64,000 bases of DNA from the NCBI GenBank assembly GCA_006538405.1, contig BJKQ01000011.1:142001-206000 (forward strand), written 5' to 3'. The translations under genes and the position numbers were made by a program. This DNA is from Hansfordia pulvinata (taxonomy: Eukaryota; Ascomycota; Sordariomycetes; Xylariales). The notes under the pieces are model-generated. The model was not told where the DNA came from. It did no database searches and worked only from the letters and a program-made list of their open reading frames with translations. Positions 46,476 to 57,047 of the stretch are shown here, in pieces (the stretch's first letter is position 1; each line of letters opens with the position of its first letter).

Positions 46476-47935
46476 ATGCTGCTGAGCAAGTGTATCCTGG
46501 GGCTTGCAAGCCTGGCCGTCGTCAGCGAGGCCGCGCCGTCGATCAACAAGATCTACGAGCGGCGGGCTGCGGGTGTCCTCGAGCATCGCCAGCGCGGAGG
46601 CAACAGAGGCGGCAATAACAACAACAACAACAACAACAACGGCAACGACAATGCCAACGACAACAACAACAATGGAAATAACAACAACAACAATGGGGGC
46701 CAGAATGCTATGACATTGGACCCAGATGTCGTAGCGACGGGCTCGCAACAGGACGGCTCGGACGGCGGAGAGGACGGCCAAGCAGCGTCTGCCACGTAGG
46801 TCGCCGCTCCGCTTGCCAGCCAGGCGTCAACATACACTCAACTGACCATTCTCGTATCTTGCAGAGACGACGCGAACTTTATTAATTTCTGCAAAGACAA
46901 GGGAACCATCACCAACGGGCAGCAGGTGGCGGGAGGGAGCTGCAACCCCATCGGTAAGCAGGCCTTGACTCGCTCGGCACACACACACACACCACACCAG
47001 ACACCGACCGCGGGGGAGGTTCCCGTCTCGCTAACATTGGTTTGTCTCTTAAAGTCATGGGCCAGATCCCGGCCGAGGACAAGACCATCTCGACGCTGGT
47101 GACGAACCCCAAGTCGGGGGACACGATCCAGGCGAACCAGGACTTCAACATCGAGGTGCAGACCAAGAACCTCAAGGCGGGCACCTTCACGAACCCGGAC
47201 ACGACGTACTACTCGGCGCCGCAGGAGCTGGACGGCAGCGGCCAGACCATCGGCCACACGCACGTCGTCGTCCAGAACCTCGGCTCCGACGACCCCACCG
47301 ACCCGCCCGACGCCACCGACTTTGACTTCTTCAAGGGCATCAACGACGCCGGCGACGGCAACGGCAAGCTGGCCGCCGCCGTCGACGGCGGCCTGCCCGA
47401 GGGCAACTACCGCGTCTGCACCATGACGAGCGCGGGTAACCACCAGGTAAGTCAAGTCAGCAGCAGGGGCGCGCTCCGCCCCCCGATTGTCCAGTTTTTG
47501 TGATCGATCATCGATGAACACGAGCTAAAAACGTGACATCATGCGACTATAGCCAGGTAAGTGAGCCCCTCCAAGAACGCGCGCTTCTTCTCTTGTGTTT
47601 CGTCCTGCTGACTTGTGGTCTTAGTCCTGAGTGCCATAGCCCAGCGTGGCGGTCAAGACGATTGCATCCGGTTCACGGTTTCGAATAACGGCGGCAATAA
47701 CAACGGCGGCAACAACAACGGCGGCAACAACAACGGCGGCAACAACAACGGCGGCAACAACAACGGCGGCAACAACAACGGCGGCAACAACAACGGCGGT
47801 AACAACAACAACGGCGGTAACAACAACGGGAATAACGGCGCCAACGGCTTCGGAGGCGGTGGTTTCGGTGGCGGTGGTTTCGGTGGCGGCGGCTTCGGCG
47901 GCGGCGGCTTCGGCGGCGGAGGCTTTGGACAGTAA
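46476..47935 (+). CDS. secreted fungal protein with Asn/Gly repeats; five exons including a 4-base microexon
   Basis: Exons 46476-46795, 46865-46953, 47055-47446, 47553-47556 and 47625-47935 join in phase to 371 residues. Residues 1-19 form a signal peptide; a dibasic site (YERR) follows. An Asn-rich stretch leads to the conserved core: NFINFCKDKGTITNGQQ, GGSCNPIVMGQIPA, TFTNPDTTYYSAPQELDG, GHTHVVVQNLG, FFKGINDAGDGNGKL and EGNYRVCTMTSAGNHQPVL. This core resembles a widespread ascomycete secreted family without known function, and its four visible cysteines may pair. After AQRGGQDDCIRFTV comes a tail of about nine GGNNN units and five FGGGG-type units. The fourth exon is only CCAG and supplies the codons for Pro-Val; skipping it gives an immediate stop. 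A wall-matrix role is plausible from the repeats but unproven. Confidence 0.85.
47553..47556 (+). other. 4-nt microexon (CCAG)
   Basis: Upstream CTATAG is a good acceptor and downstream GTAAGT is a perfect donor. With the microexon the junction reads CAG-CCA-GTC-CTG (Gln-Pro-Val-Leu) and the frame continues into the conserved AQRGGQDDC block. Without it the junction reads CAG-TCC-TGA and stops. The 10 bases CCAGGTAAGT at 47553-47562 also occur at the exon 3 donor (47443-47452). Confidence 0.8.
47685..47927 (+). repeat. coding tandem repeats, GGNNN then FGGGG
   Basis: From 47685 to about 47838 a 15-base unit (AACAACAACGGCGGC and variants) repeats about nine times, coding Asn-Asn-Asn-Gly-Gly. 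From about 47846 to 47927 another 15-base unit (TTCGGTGGCGGTGGT and variants) repeats about five times, coding Phe and four Gly. Both keep the frame, so unit number can vary without breaking the protein. Confidence 0.9.
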
Positions 47936-49856
47936 GCTAAACCGAGCTCAAGTTTCTACCCGAGTTACGTGGAACTTGGAAGAACCAGCTGTGAATGGGG
48001 AAAGGCAGGTGCACAGCCAGGCTCTGCTTGTGGGCTGGCGGCGAGGTCGTGAAGTCTTTTCTTTTTTTTCTCTCCCAGTTTTGCGTAGACGTTTGTACAG
48101 AATCTCATCATCATCATTGGTTCGTCGGTAGCATTACGGTCCAAATCATCCAAGTTCAGGACTTCCTACCTGGGCAACTACATTCCATCTACTCGGCACG
48201 CACATTCATACATGCTTCTACATTCATGTACCTGTCTCTACATACATGTAGGTATGTCTATCTCAGGTACCTACCTAACCTACTAAGATTCCCAAGTATG
48301 GCTCTGCTTTGCGTGGCATATTCCTCCTCCAAGTTGGCAGGTACGCCGTCGCGGAAGGTGCAAGGCGCAGAGTGGGGGGGGGGGGGATTTCCTCCACCCT
48401 TTCTACCTAGAGGATTCCTCGACTCGCTGATCACTTCAGTTCGTCGACCGCTCACCACCATCAACACAGGTCCGCTGGACAACTTCGCTCCGGTTCTCTT
48501 CCCCTCCTCCTACCCTACATCGACACGGGGGTATGCGACGCGGCGATCTCCTTGACCCGCTCCACGATCTCGCCCGTCTTTTCTTCCCTCACAGGCGAAG
48601 CCGCATGCCAGCTGCGCCCCCTCCCAGCTGAGCCACTTCTCCGGCGACCTTTCCTTCCAACTCGACGTGGTCGACGCTCGCCAGCTGCAGCGAGTCCACC
48701 TGCAAAGCGATGCCGGCAGTCAACCACCTACTTAGGCGTGCACGTTTCCGTTATTTCGTTCTCTGCTATCCCGTCTTCCTCTGCTGGTGATGGCTGGGGC
48801 TGGCTGGGACACAGCAGCGGCTCACAGCAACGCGGAGAGCCGAGGTCTGATCGGACGACCCCGCCGCAGACGGCCATCCGCCTCCTCACTTCGCCGGAGG
48901 GGGGCAGCTTAATCATCGCCGGCGTTGTGTTGCGCTGCGCTGCGTTGCATTCCAGCATGCATGTAGGTAAGAGAACCCTGTAATAGAATATTCCACCATT
49001 CTCTCACCTCATGTACGTGTAATTCAAGCGCTAATAGTATCCCCCCCCCCGTCATCAGTCTCGTACGCTACCTTGGGTCAATTATTATTACTCTACTTGC
49101 TTGAGTAATTCGCTGCACCCCGCTACCATCAATATTGGAACGGGCCCGTGCCCGTGCTCCATGCTCGTTTGTAGGTGCGTGTAATGACAAGAGCCCGGGG
49201 TGTGGCTGCTGAAGGATGCCAATATAGGTAATAACCTATCCCGCCCCATGTGTAGGTACCCAGAAAATCTGCCGGGGTCGGGTGGAGAGAGCCCGGTTCG
49301 GGGGGCCCGCCCACGCCGTCGTCGTTTCTCGTGGAAACGTCATCTCGCGTGCCTGCCGACCAGAGGAAGACAGGCAAGACACGAGCTGGCTGGACATCCC
49401 CGACTTGTATGCAGCAGCTCGCAGTGGAGCTACGAGTACCTAGGAGAGCCCCTCCGGAGAAAGCGGGTGCCGCTTGGGAGCACACCGAAGGGCACCGCAC
49501 CCGGGGAAGAGAAAGGGCATCGGCACCCGCCCGCAGCTCGCCTTGCACGCCCACGGCCTGGACGGACGGGACCCCTGGCGATGAGGTCGGGACGTGTGCG
49601 CGCGGGGGGGCCTCCATCTCCTATCTCCAGGGGTGGTGGGTACGGAGGAAGCACCGTGCCTGCAGGGTAGAGTAGAGCAGGGTAGAGTAGGGTAGGGTAG
49701 GGTAGCTACCGTGGAGACAGAGAACTCTCTCTTTAGAGTGCGAGTACTCCGTGCAAGAGTTGGCCTCCTCTCTTGCTCTTCCACTCGTCTTCACTCTCTC
49801 TCACTATCTTTCTCTTCCGGGGCTTCTCAACATTGCGATTGTAAGCCGACGCGACA

Positions 49857-49860
<4 letters not shown>
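47936..49860. other. intergenic, no gene seen
   Basis: About 1.9 kb. It holds a 13-base G run (48374-48386), a C run near 49041-49050, a GGTAG/GTAGA repeat (49670-49706) and a TACGAGTA copy (49431-49438). No supported gene. Confidence 0.45.
49670..49706. repeat. short GTAGA/GGTAG tandem repeat
   Basis: About seven five-base units, starting as GTAGA and changing to GGTAG. It lies 280 bases upstream of the paraoxonase-like start. Confidence 0.8.

Positions 49861-49919
<59 letters not shown>
49861..49919. repeat. (CA)n microsatellite in the paraoxonase-like 5' region
   Basis: A pure CA run of 59 bases (about 29 units), ending 69 bases before the ATG at 49989, so it lies in the core promoter or leader of that gene. 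Confidence 0.95.
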
Positions 49920-49921
<2 letters not shown>

Positions 49922-49988
49922 GGCAGTCGGACAGCTCGCCCCGCCCGAAGAGGGGAGCACCAGCAAGAAGAGGAAAGAAAGAAGGAAA

Positions 49989-51668
49989 ATGCCGACGATC
50001 GTGTCGACCAGCATCGGGCTGGCGGTGGTCTTGGCCCTGGCCGCCTCCGTCTGGCAGTGGGCGCTCCGCGACCTCGTCTTCGTCAGCGTCGGCGTCGCCC
50101 GCGTGATCCAGCCCCTGTCCGACTTCCCGGGGTACCGGTGCCGGCGCATCGAGGCGCCCCCCGCGAGCGGCGGCGACGACGGCGAACACAAGAGCAGCAG
50201 CAGCCGCCTGGACGACTGGCGCCTGCAGGCGTGCGAGGACATGTGGCTCGACCAAGAGTCGCGCACCCTCTTCCTGGCCTGCGGCGATACCCGGTCCAAG
50301 CAGCAATGGATGCCTCAGTACGTACGCCCCCGTCCCTCTCCCTGTTCCTAGCGCAAGAAGGAGGAAAACCCTCCCCCTCCCTGTGATAAGTAAATGACTA
50401 ACACGATAAAAAACAGCGTGGGCAAGTTCAACGCCTCGGCCGCGACTCACCGCGGCTCCCTCGTCGCCCTGGACATCGACTCTTCCGACGGCGAGGGCGA
50501 GGCCGGCGCCGGCGTCTTCGCGCACCGCGCTCTCGAGATGCCCGACTTTGCCGACTGGCTCGGCCGGCCCTCGCGCATCATCCCCAACGGCTTCGCGGCC
50601 TACCGCGGCGGCGGCGGCGGCGGCGGCGGCGACGAGATCGACTTCTTCGTCACCAACTCGCTGGCCCCCCGCGACCCGGCCACCGGCGACACCCTGGGCC
50701 CGGACGAGGTCAGGTCGCTCGGCTTCAACTCGACCATCGAGCACTTCCGCCTCTCCGTCCCCGCCTCCGCCTCTCCCGCCGGCGGCGGCGGCGACGGCGA
50801 CAAGAGGCTCCTCCCGACCTCCCCGCTGCGCCACGTCCGCACCTACGCGGGGCCGCACATCCAGACCCCCAACCGCGTCGCCGCCGACCCCTCGGGCCGC
50901 GGCTTCTGGCTGACCAACGACCACGGCGACGCCAAGACCGGCTGGCGCGCCGAGCTGTCCCCCATCCTGGGCATCGCCGACGTCACCTACTGCTCCACCG
51001 CCGCCGCCGCCGCCTCCTCGGGCCCGAGGTGCCGCCCCGTCGTCCAGGGCTTGCAGGCCCCCAACGGCCTGGTCCTCGGCGCCGACGGCCGCCTCTACGT
51101 CCCCGACGCGCTGACGGGCAAGGTGGGCATCTACGCCATCGCCTCTTCTTCCGAGGAGGCGGAGGAGGAGGGCGCATTGGAGCTCGTCGGCTCCTTCGCC
51201 CTCCCCATGCCCATCGACAACCTGTCCCTCGACCCCAGACCGGTGACATCTGGGCCGCCGCCTTCCCCAAGGTCTTCGAGCTGCTCAAGGGCTTCGACGA
51301 CCCTCTGAGCGCCGCGCCCCGACGGCGGCGTTCCGGATCCGCAAGGTCGCTCCCAAAGAAGCGGAAGCCAAAGAGGGAGGGGTAGGGGAGGAGAAGGAGC
51401 GCTTCGAGATCGAGAAGATGCTCGAGGACACCCGGGCCAACGTGGGCGTGCTGCCGGCCGCCACCACGGTCGTGCACGACGCCAAGACGGGCAGGATCTT
51501 CCTCAGCGGTAAGCCAATTCCCCCCTTTTTTCGTTTCTCGTTTCCGTCTCCCACCCCACCCCGCGCGCGGTCCCCCAGGGAAAGTACTTTTGAATGCCGT
51601 GAGACTAATTCGACTGTGATCCAGGCGTCTACTCTCCCTTTATTTCCGTCTGTGAGAAGACTTCGTGA
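49989..51668 (+). CDS. paraoxonase/arylesterase-like beta-propeller protein (frame broken twice)
   Basis: Exons 49989-50317, 50417-51508 and 51625-51668 have correct GT/AG ends and code about 488 residues. An N-terminal hydrophobic segment (IGLAVVLALAASVW) is a signal anchor. Calcium-ligand motifs of the paraoxonase family are visible: Glu83-Asp84 in CEDMWLD, Asn of TPNRVAAD, Asn-Asp of WLTNDHGD and Asp-Asn of PIDNLSLD. The usual closing block TTVVHDAKTGRIFLSG, then VYSPFISVCE, is also present. In this family such sites hydrolyse lactones or aryl esters with calcium. The frame is broken twice, each time where one more C in a four-C run (51233-51236 and 51317-51320) would restore it; with both restored the phase at the last intron is correct. 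Gly/Ser/Glu runs are likely surface loops. The breaks are probably sequence errors; if real, the gene is dead. Confidence 0.82.
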
Positions 51669-52399
51669 GAAGAGAAAAGATCTTAAGCCAGTGGTGCCCT
51701 TTTTCTGTTAAATGTTGTACATAGGTGTGGTTTCGCTGTTACTACATATAATCTCTAGGCCTGGTAGCCGAAACCAATCTGCTGATGCTGGGCATCCGAG
51801 AAAGCTGCCGGCGGCCAACTTGGTCTTTTGCGTCGGCAATGTGGCAGCAAGACGTGGCTTGGTTCGTTTTCGACTCACGTAGCGGCCACCCGGCCTTCAA
51901 ACCCCGACATGAGCACGTCCCCTGCTACAGTACCGGCTGTCCTGCACAGCAGTCTCCTTGGTGTCGTGCTCATCAAGCCTTCTCAACCTCACTCTTAGCA
52001 TGTCCGCTGGTAACAAGCCCATATTCATGCGGAAGCTATCAAACGCACGACCAGCCGACAGGGAAAAGCACAAAGCCAACCGGCAGTACCACCCGCACCA
52101 AGCTGGGCACGGTCGTCCTCATCAGACTAGGCAAAACGTTTATTGAGCGATCCAACGATAAGACGCCGCTGATGTGTATGCGTACAAACAAGAAGAGCAA
52201 AACGCCAGCAGACCCTGTACACCGAGACTCCCATCCCCATGCATCCATCCGTCCCGCAGCACGTGCCATATCTAAAGGCAAGCGACGGGTCATAGGCAAC
52301 GGCAAATCGCAATCCGCGGGTATTATAGTACTAGTCGGCTGTTTCATGAGCCTCGTCTTCTCAGCCCACCCCAGTATTACACCGGCTATGATATCGAGG
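51669..52399. other. convergent intergenic spacer
   Basis: About 730 bases between the converging paraoxonase-like and raptor genes. A + strand frame runs through (51785-52900) but overlaps the raptor 3' exons on the other strand and shows no domain. Confidence 0.5.
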
Positions 52400-55300
52400 C
52401 TAGAGGGAGCTGAAGTATTGCCCAGGCTTCTCCTGAGCGCAGGTAAAGAGGTTGATGTGGTTGTCACCTCGGGCGGCACACCCCAGGATCATGCGGTGGG
52501 GGTGGAAGGCAGTGACCGAGATGGGCGCGGTGCTGCGCTGCTGGAACAGAGGCGAGTACGGCTCCATTCGGGACAGCTCCTGACCCTCAAAGTTATGCAC
52601 CTTGACGGTGTGTGTCGAAGTGCCCCTGAGAATGTTAGTCTGCTGGCTGGTTTCTGGCCGGGAACGTCTTTGACTTACACTGCAAAGACCGGCAGATGTT
52701 CGTGGGTGCTGGCCGTGCGTATGGTCTCGCGCGTCGTCTGCACGACGCGGAGTGGTTGGTCCATGCGAATGTCCCAGAGCTTGACTTTGCCGTTTCTACT
52801 GGCCGACAAGAGCTCCCGCTGCCCGCCACGCTGCATGTGCACGCTCCTGATCCATTGTCTGTCCGAGTCGTCTTTCCATTTCTTGACCATGGCGTCTTGA
52901 GGACGAGCCCGAGTGTCAAAGACGCGCACCGCGCCGTCGCCGAAGCCCGCCACGAACAGATTGCCCGTCATTTGGTCCGACGTCAGAGACGTGACGCACG
53001 ACCCGGAGCGCGCGGGAATGTCCATGACACACGTCTCGCTCATAGCCGACCAGACGCGTATGACGCGGACATCTCCGGCAACAATGGCTCTGCCAGTAAC
53101 CTGCTGCCAGTCGAAGACCATACCCGAGTTGACGTTACTAGGAACCATGTGGGTCAAAGCTCGCCAAGCCGCCGCCAATTCCGTCTTCTTGTCCGAGTCG
53201 TAGCTGCGATATATGCGGAGCACGCCGTCTGAAGAACCCGTCATCAAGAACGCAGTATCGTCCTCGTTGATGAACTTCATATCGCTGACCTTGGAGCCTT
53301 CCGGGTTGCCGTTCGAGAACTGGTTCAGCCTGAGCTGCTTCTTCCAATCCCAAATGTGAACAGTGTTGGCATCATCGGCAACGGCAACATGGTCCTCAAA
53401 CTGGTGGAATGTCATCTTGGCAGGCTGCGTGTTGTTGTTCATGATGCACAGCTGGTTGTTCCACTTGTGACTCCCGGCGTACTGCTTCTGCGGTTGGGTC
53501 TCTCGCAGAATGTTCTCGTTCCTCGACCGCCTCCACAACCGTTCGTTGTACTCGGTGCTGCCAGGCTCTTCCGCCTCACTTGGCTTCATCTGCGGCTCCC
53601 GGAAGTATTCGATCGACCAATCCAGAAAAGTGCTAGCCAGCGGGAGCGAAGGGGGCGTCTTAGTGTCTCGGCCCTTGAACCCCCCAGAGACTGGCTCTCG
53701 CGCGACGTGGTACTGGCCGGAAGAAGACTCCTCAGTAGCATTGGCGATCCAGTCGGATGCCGATCGGAACTTTTGCGAGCCGGTCCGGGGGAGGCTTGAC
53801 GAGGAATAGGACGATTGCTCGTCGTCTCCCACCCATGTTGGGAAGAGGTAGCTGGCCGTCCGCTTGAAGAGACCAGGGGAGGGCAGGGGTGCATTGGCAT
53901 CCATCTGTGGGGTGGCGCCGCGCGAGGTCGAGGCCTGCTTCCGGTGGCCACGTCGGCGAGTACGTCTCTGGATTTCGTCCATCAACGTCTGGGCCTGCTC
54001 ACCGACCCCTGAGGCAAGTAGCGCATTGTGGACGTAATCGGCGATGACAGTGGCGTCTCGCTGGACCTCGGGGTGCGGGTCGACATTCAGAATCAGAATA
54101 TGCTTCCAGCAAGCGGCAAAGACGGTGTTGTGCGAAAGACCGTGGGCAGACGCCTTGATGCTTCCGTCGGGGTTGCGGTTCTCGGGCCCGGCATAGTGAA
54201 GACCCATCTTGTGATCAAGGCCGTCGTTTCTTGGTGGGTTCTGAGAGTATTCCTTCTCCTCCACCAACTGTTCGTAGGCGGTGACTATGAACTTGGCCTG
54301 GTAGCGGAGGACAAAGTGAGAAAGAAAGACGAGCAACTCCTTTCGAACCAGAGGACTACCGTCGTTGGCCATCTCCAGAAGAGTCCAGGCGATACCCTCC
54401 TCAATTCTCGCAACCTCGTCCGTCAGGTCCGGAATGCCCAGGAACGAAGTCATGGCGTGAATGACAGCCGTGCGGACTTCGCAGCAAGGGTCTTTCGTCA
54501 AGCTGGAGAGCTTCGCCGGGGCATTCTCCCGGATGCCCCTCCACTTGGCGTCGACGAATTCCTGCCACAGCTGGCTGATGCACAGGCACGCCCACTGGCG
54601 CAGGAGCACATTCTCGTCATTCCTCAGGTGCACCAAGCACGACGACATGATGTCGGTCTGGTTCGCCACCACGGCTCCCGGCCGGTAGTTCTTGCAGAGC
54701 ATGGAGAGGATGAATGCGCACATGGCCTTGTGCTCGTCGCAGTTGGGCACAGGCAGGCCCTCAGACGGCTTCAGAATGTTGGCGAAGTAGTTGTACCCAC
54801 TGTCCTTAATCAAGTCGGGCTGGCAGGAGATGTCCACTGCCAGCACTCGGGTCCAAATAAACACCATAACCGGCTTCAACTCGGCGGCGGCAGACTGCAG
54901 CAGTTTGAGAACATAGGGGAAAATACCGATGCTGAGTGCAAGCTGCACAGCCCAGGGCCCGAGATCCAGAAATCTGCCCAAGAGAATCAAAGCCCGAACC
55001 CTATGTTGCTGACTGAGTAGGACCTGAAGCACCACAGGGAGCTGCTCCGGGGGCTTCTTCAAGACAGCATCCCCACGGGACAAATAGATCTCAAAGGCGG
55101 TCAGCTGTTCGGTGAAGAAGGAAGAGCTCCGGTACTCGTAATCGAGACCCTCGGTCTCCTTCTTTTCCAACATTGGCAGTTGAGCCAAGGCCAAATCAAC
55201 AGCCAAATCCCAGCTTTCCCACAGAGGATGCTGATGCGTGTCAGGCAGCTGCGGATACGACTGCGGGTGACAGCCGTAGACGGTCATGATGCGCTGGGCA

Positions 55301-57047
55301 AGGATGAAGTTGCGGAAGAGAGCAGCAACCATCAGGTCCTGTCTGAAGAACTTCCGGAACAGCTGCCGAGGAAGCGATGTCCACGCAATGGTATCGGTGA
55401 TGGCGGTGAAGATCCAGTTAAGCTCGCCCAGTGGCGTCCGTCTCTCTTGTAAGCGGCCAGGCAATTTCTTCGCCCGCTCAGGGGTGAGGTTGGTCCGAAG
55501 AGGGTTTTGAAGGACAAAGAACCACAGGGCCATCTCGATAGGCGTGGTGAGACATGCCGTGAACAGATCTGCCGGCAGAAGAGGGTTTGTCGGGAGATTC
55601 TCCTTGACGCCGCAGGCAGCCAGGTGCAAGTACGACTTGAACTTGACCCTTTCATGATTCGGGTCGGCGGCTACAGCAGCATTCTCTTCCTCTTCGTGCT
55701 TGTCGACAAATCGGTGGTAGTTCTCGAGAATGTTGCCTGCCTCAGAACAGTCCCAGACGAAAATGGTAGGGGCCTGTAGCCACTGCTGCAGGTCGTATAA
55801 CGAGATGGGAATGTACTGGGTGTAGTTCTTGTTGAACACCCAGATCTCTCCCGATGCCGTGGGCTTCGGGACTCCATGACCGTTGTAGTGCAACAGAACC
55901 CTCTCATCTTTGGCGTTTCTGCGCAACGAGATGCAGAATTTCTTGGTCTCCTCCACCGACGGGTCGAGATATTGCTTGTATCTAGTGCGCAGGGAGATAT
56001 TTTCGTATTGATGTTGAAGATTCTTTCCGATACTCTCTAGCGCTTTGGTGGCAGGAGGAACAAACGGATCTGTCCAGGCTTCCAACTTGGCGCCGGGGTT
56101 CGTCTTGAGCTGGTCAGGGGGTTCGACACCGATGTTCAAACACACCGCAAGGGCGGCGGACACCGTCTTTAACCGATCGCGCATGCGCCAGTCTTCGAGC
56201 TCGTAGTTTGGTGCTTTGGGGTGTCCGGTCGTTTCGTGGCGCGTGTCTGTGAAATACATATACCAGTTCTGGATTGTCAGCCGGTCGTCAGATACCGCCA
56301 AGCCAGCAAGATACTCACATTAGCTAGTTGCGATATGATGTCCTCAGACTGGTAATGATCCTCAAAACCGTGTCGCGCCCCCCAGTCATGGACGTCATCG
56401 TCAGACAGATCGGATGGTGTCTCCGGATTTCGCATGATCCGCTCGCTCTTGGAGCGGATCAGAGGCGGCTTCTGAGGTCGTTGCCTGCGGTCGTCGTCCG
56501 GGCTCTCCATTGAGGTGACCAGCGACAGCCTCTGTCTGTTCCCTGGAGCGCTAGAGGGGCGGCCGTCATCCGGATCCGAGTCGTCGTTCTGGGGCACCTC
56601 GAACCTTGCTTCGCCAGACCTCCCGGTCGGATGCTGAACATGGGGATGCGTGTAGGGATCGTTCAGGGTAGAAGCCCCGTTGACGGCGGGACGGGATGGG
56701 AGAGAGGTCAGGGGCGGACGTTGCGCCATGCGCCCGGGCATGGTGGCAGCTGCACCATACGCGGCCGAAGCAGAGGTAGGCGGCTGAGACGCCTGCGCGT
56801 GTGCTTGGGCTTGGACTTGCGCCTGAGCCGGCGCCCGTATCGCGGGAGCTGAGGCTCCAGAAGGAGGGGTGACTCGGGAAGCTGCAGTAGGCGCGGAAGG
56901 CGGGGTGACTGCGGAACGATTCTGTGTATCAGCGCCAGCAGGGTGATTAGGGTGGTACTGGCTGTGTTGAGAGCTCTGCTGAGGCGCGTTGGCGTACTGC
57001 GCTGCCATGTACGCGTCGTAGTTCGGTTGCGCCGTGGCAGTGGCCAT
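52400..57047 (-). CDS. KOG1: raptor/KOG1, scaffold of TOR complex 1
   Basis: Exons 57047-56319, 56268-52679 and 52625-52400 join in phase (introns of 50 and 53 bases with GT/AG ends) to 1514 residues, the usual size of the family. The first 243 residues are a Gln/Ala/Pro-rich variable head. The raptor N-terminal conserved domain begins WYMYFTDTRHETTGHPKAP and has the caspase-like dyad blocks HYNGHGVPKP and IFVWDCSEAGN. HEAT-like helices fill the middle. A Ser/Arg-rich linker precedes the C-terminal WD40 repeats (for example TVHIWDWKKQ, GKVKLWDIRMDQPL), which close in HINLFTCAQEKPGQYF. Raptor binds TOR and presents substrates in nutrient signalling at the vacuole. The gene is intact and the assignment firm. 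The long 5' region beyond 57047 shows no further coding exon. Confidence 0.96.

Noticed and set aside
45782..46618. 278-codon open frame on the + strand
   Set aside because: It spans the TATA box and leader of the repeat-rich secreted protein and overlaps its first exon in another frame.
901..49260. Repeated GGTACCT and AGGTAGG motifs in intergenic DNA
   Set aside because: About a dozen exact GGTACCT copies were noticed, close to the eight or so expected by chance, so the enrichment is not convincing without a count.
49827..50924. 365-codon open frame on the minus strand
   Set aside because: It is the complement of the paraoxonase-like exons and includes the CA microsatellite as a Cys-Val run.
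51785..52900. 371-codon open frame on the + strand
   Set aside because: It overlaps the last two raptor exons on the other strand and has no domain or splice support.
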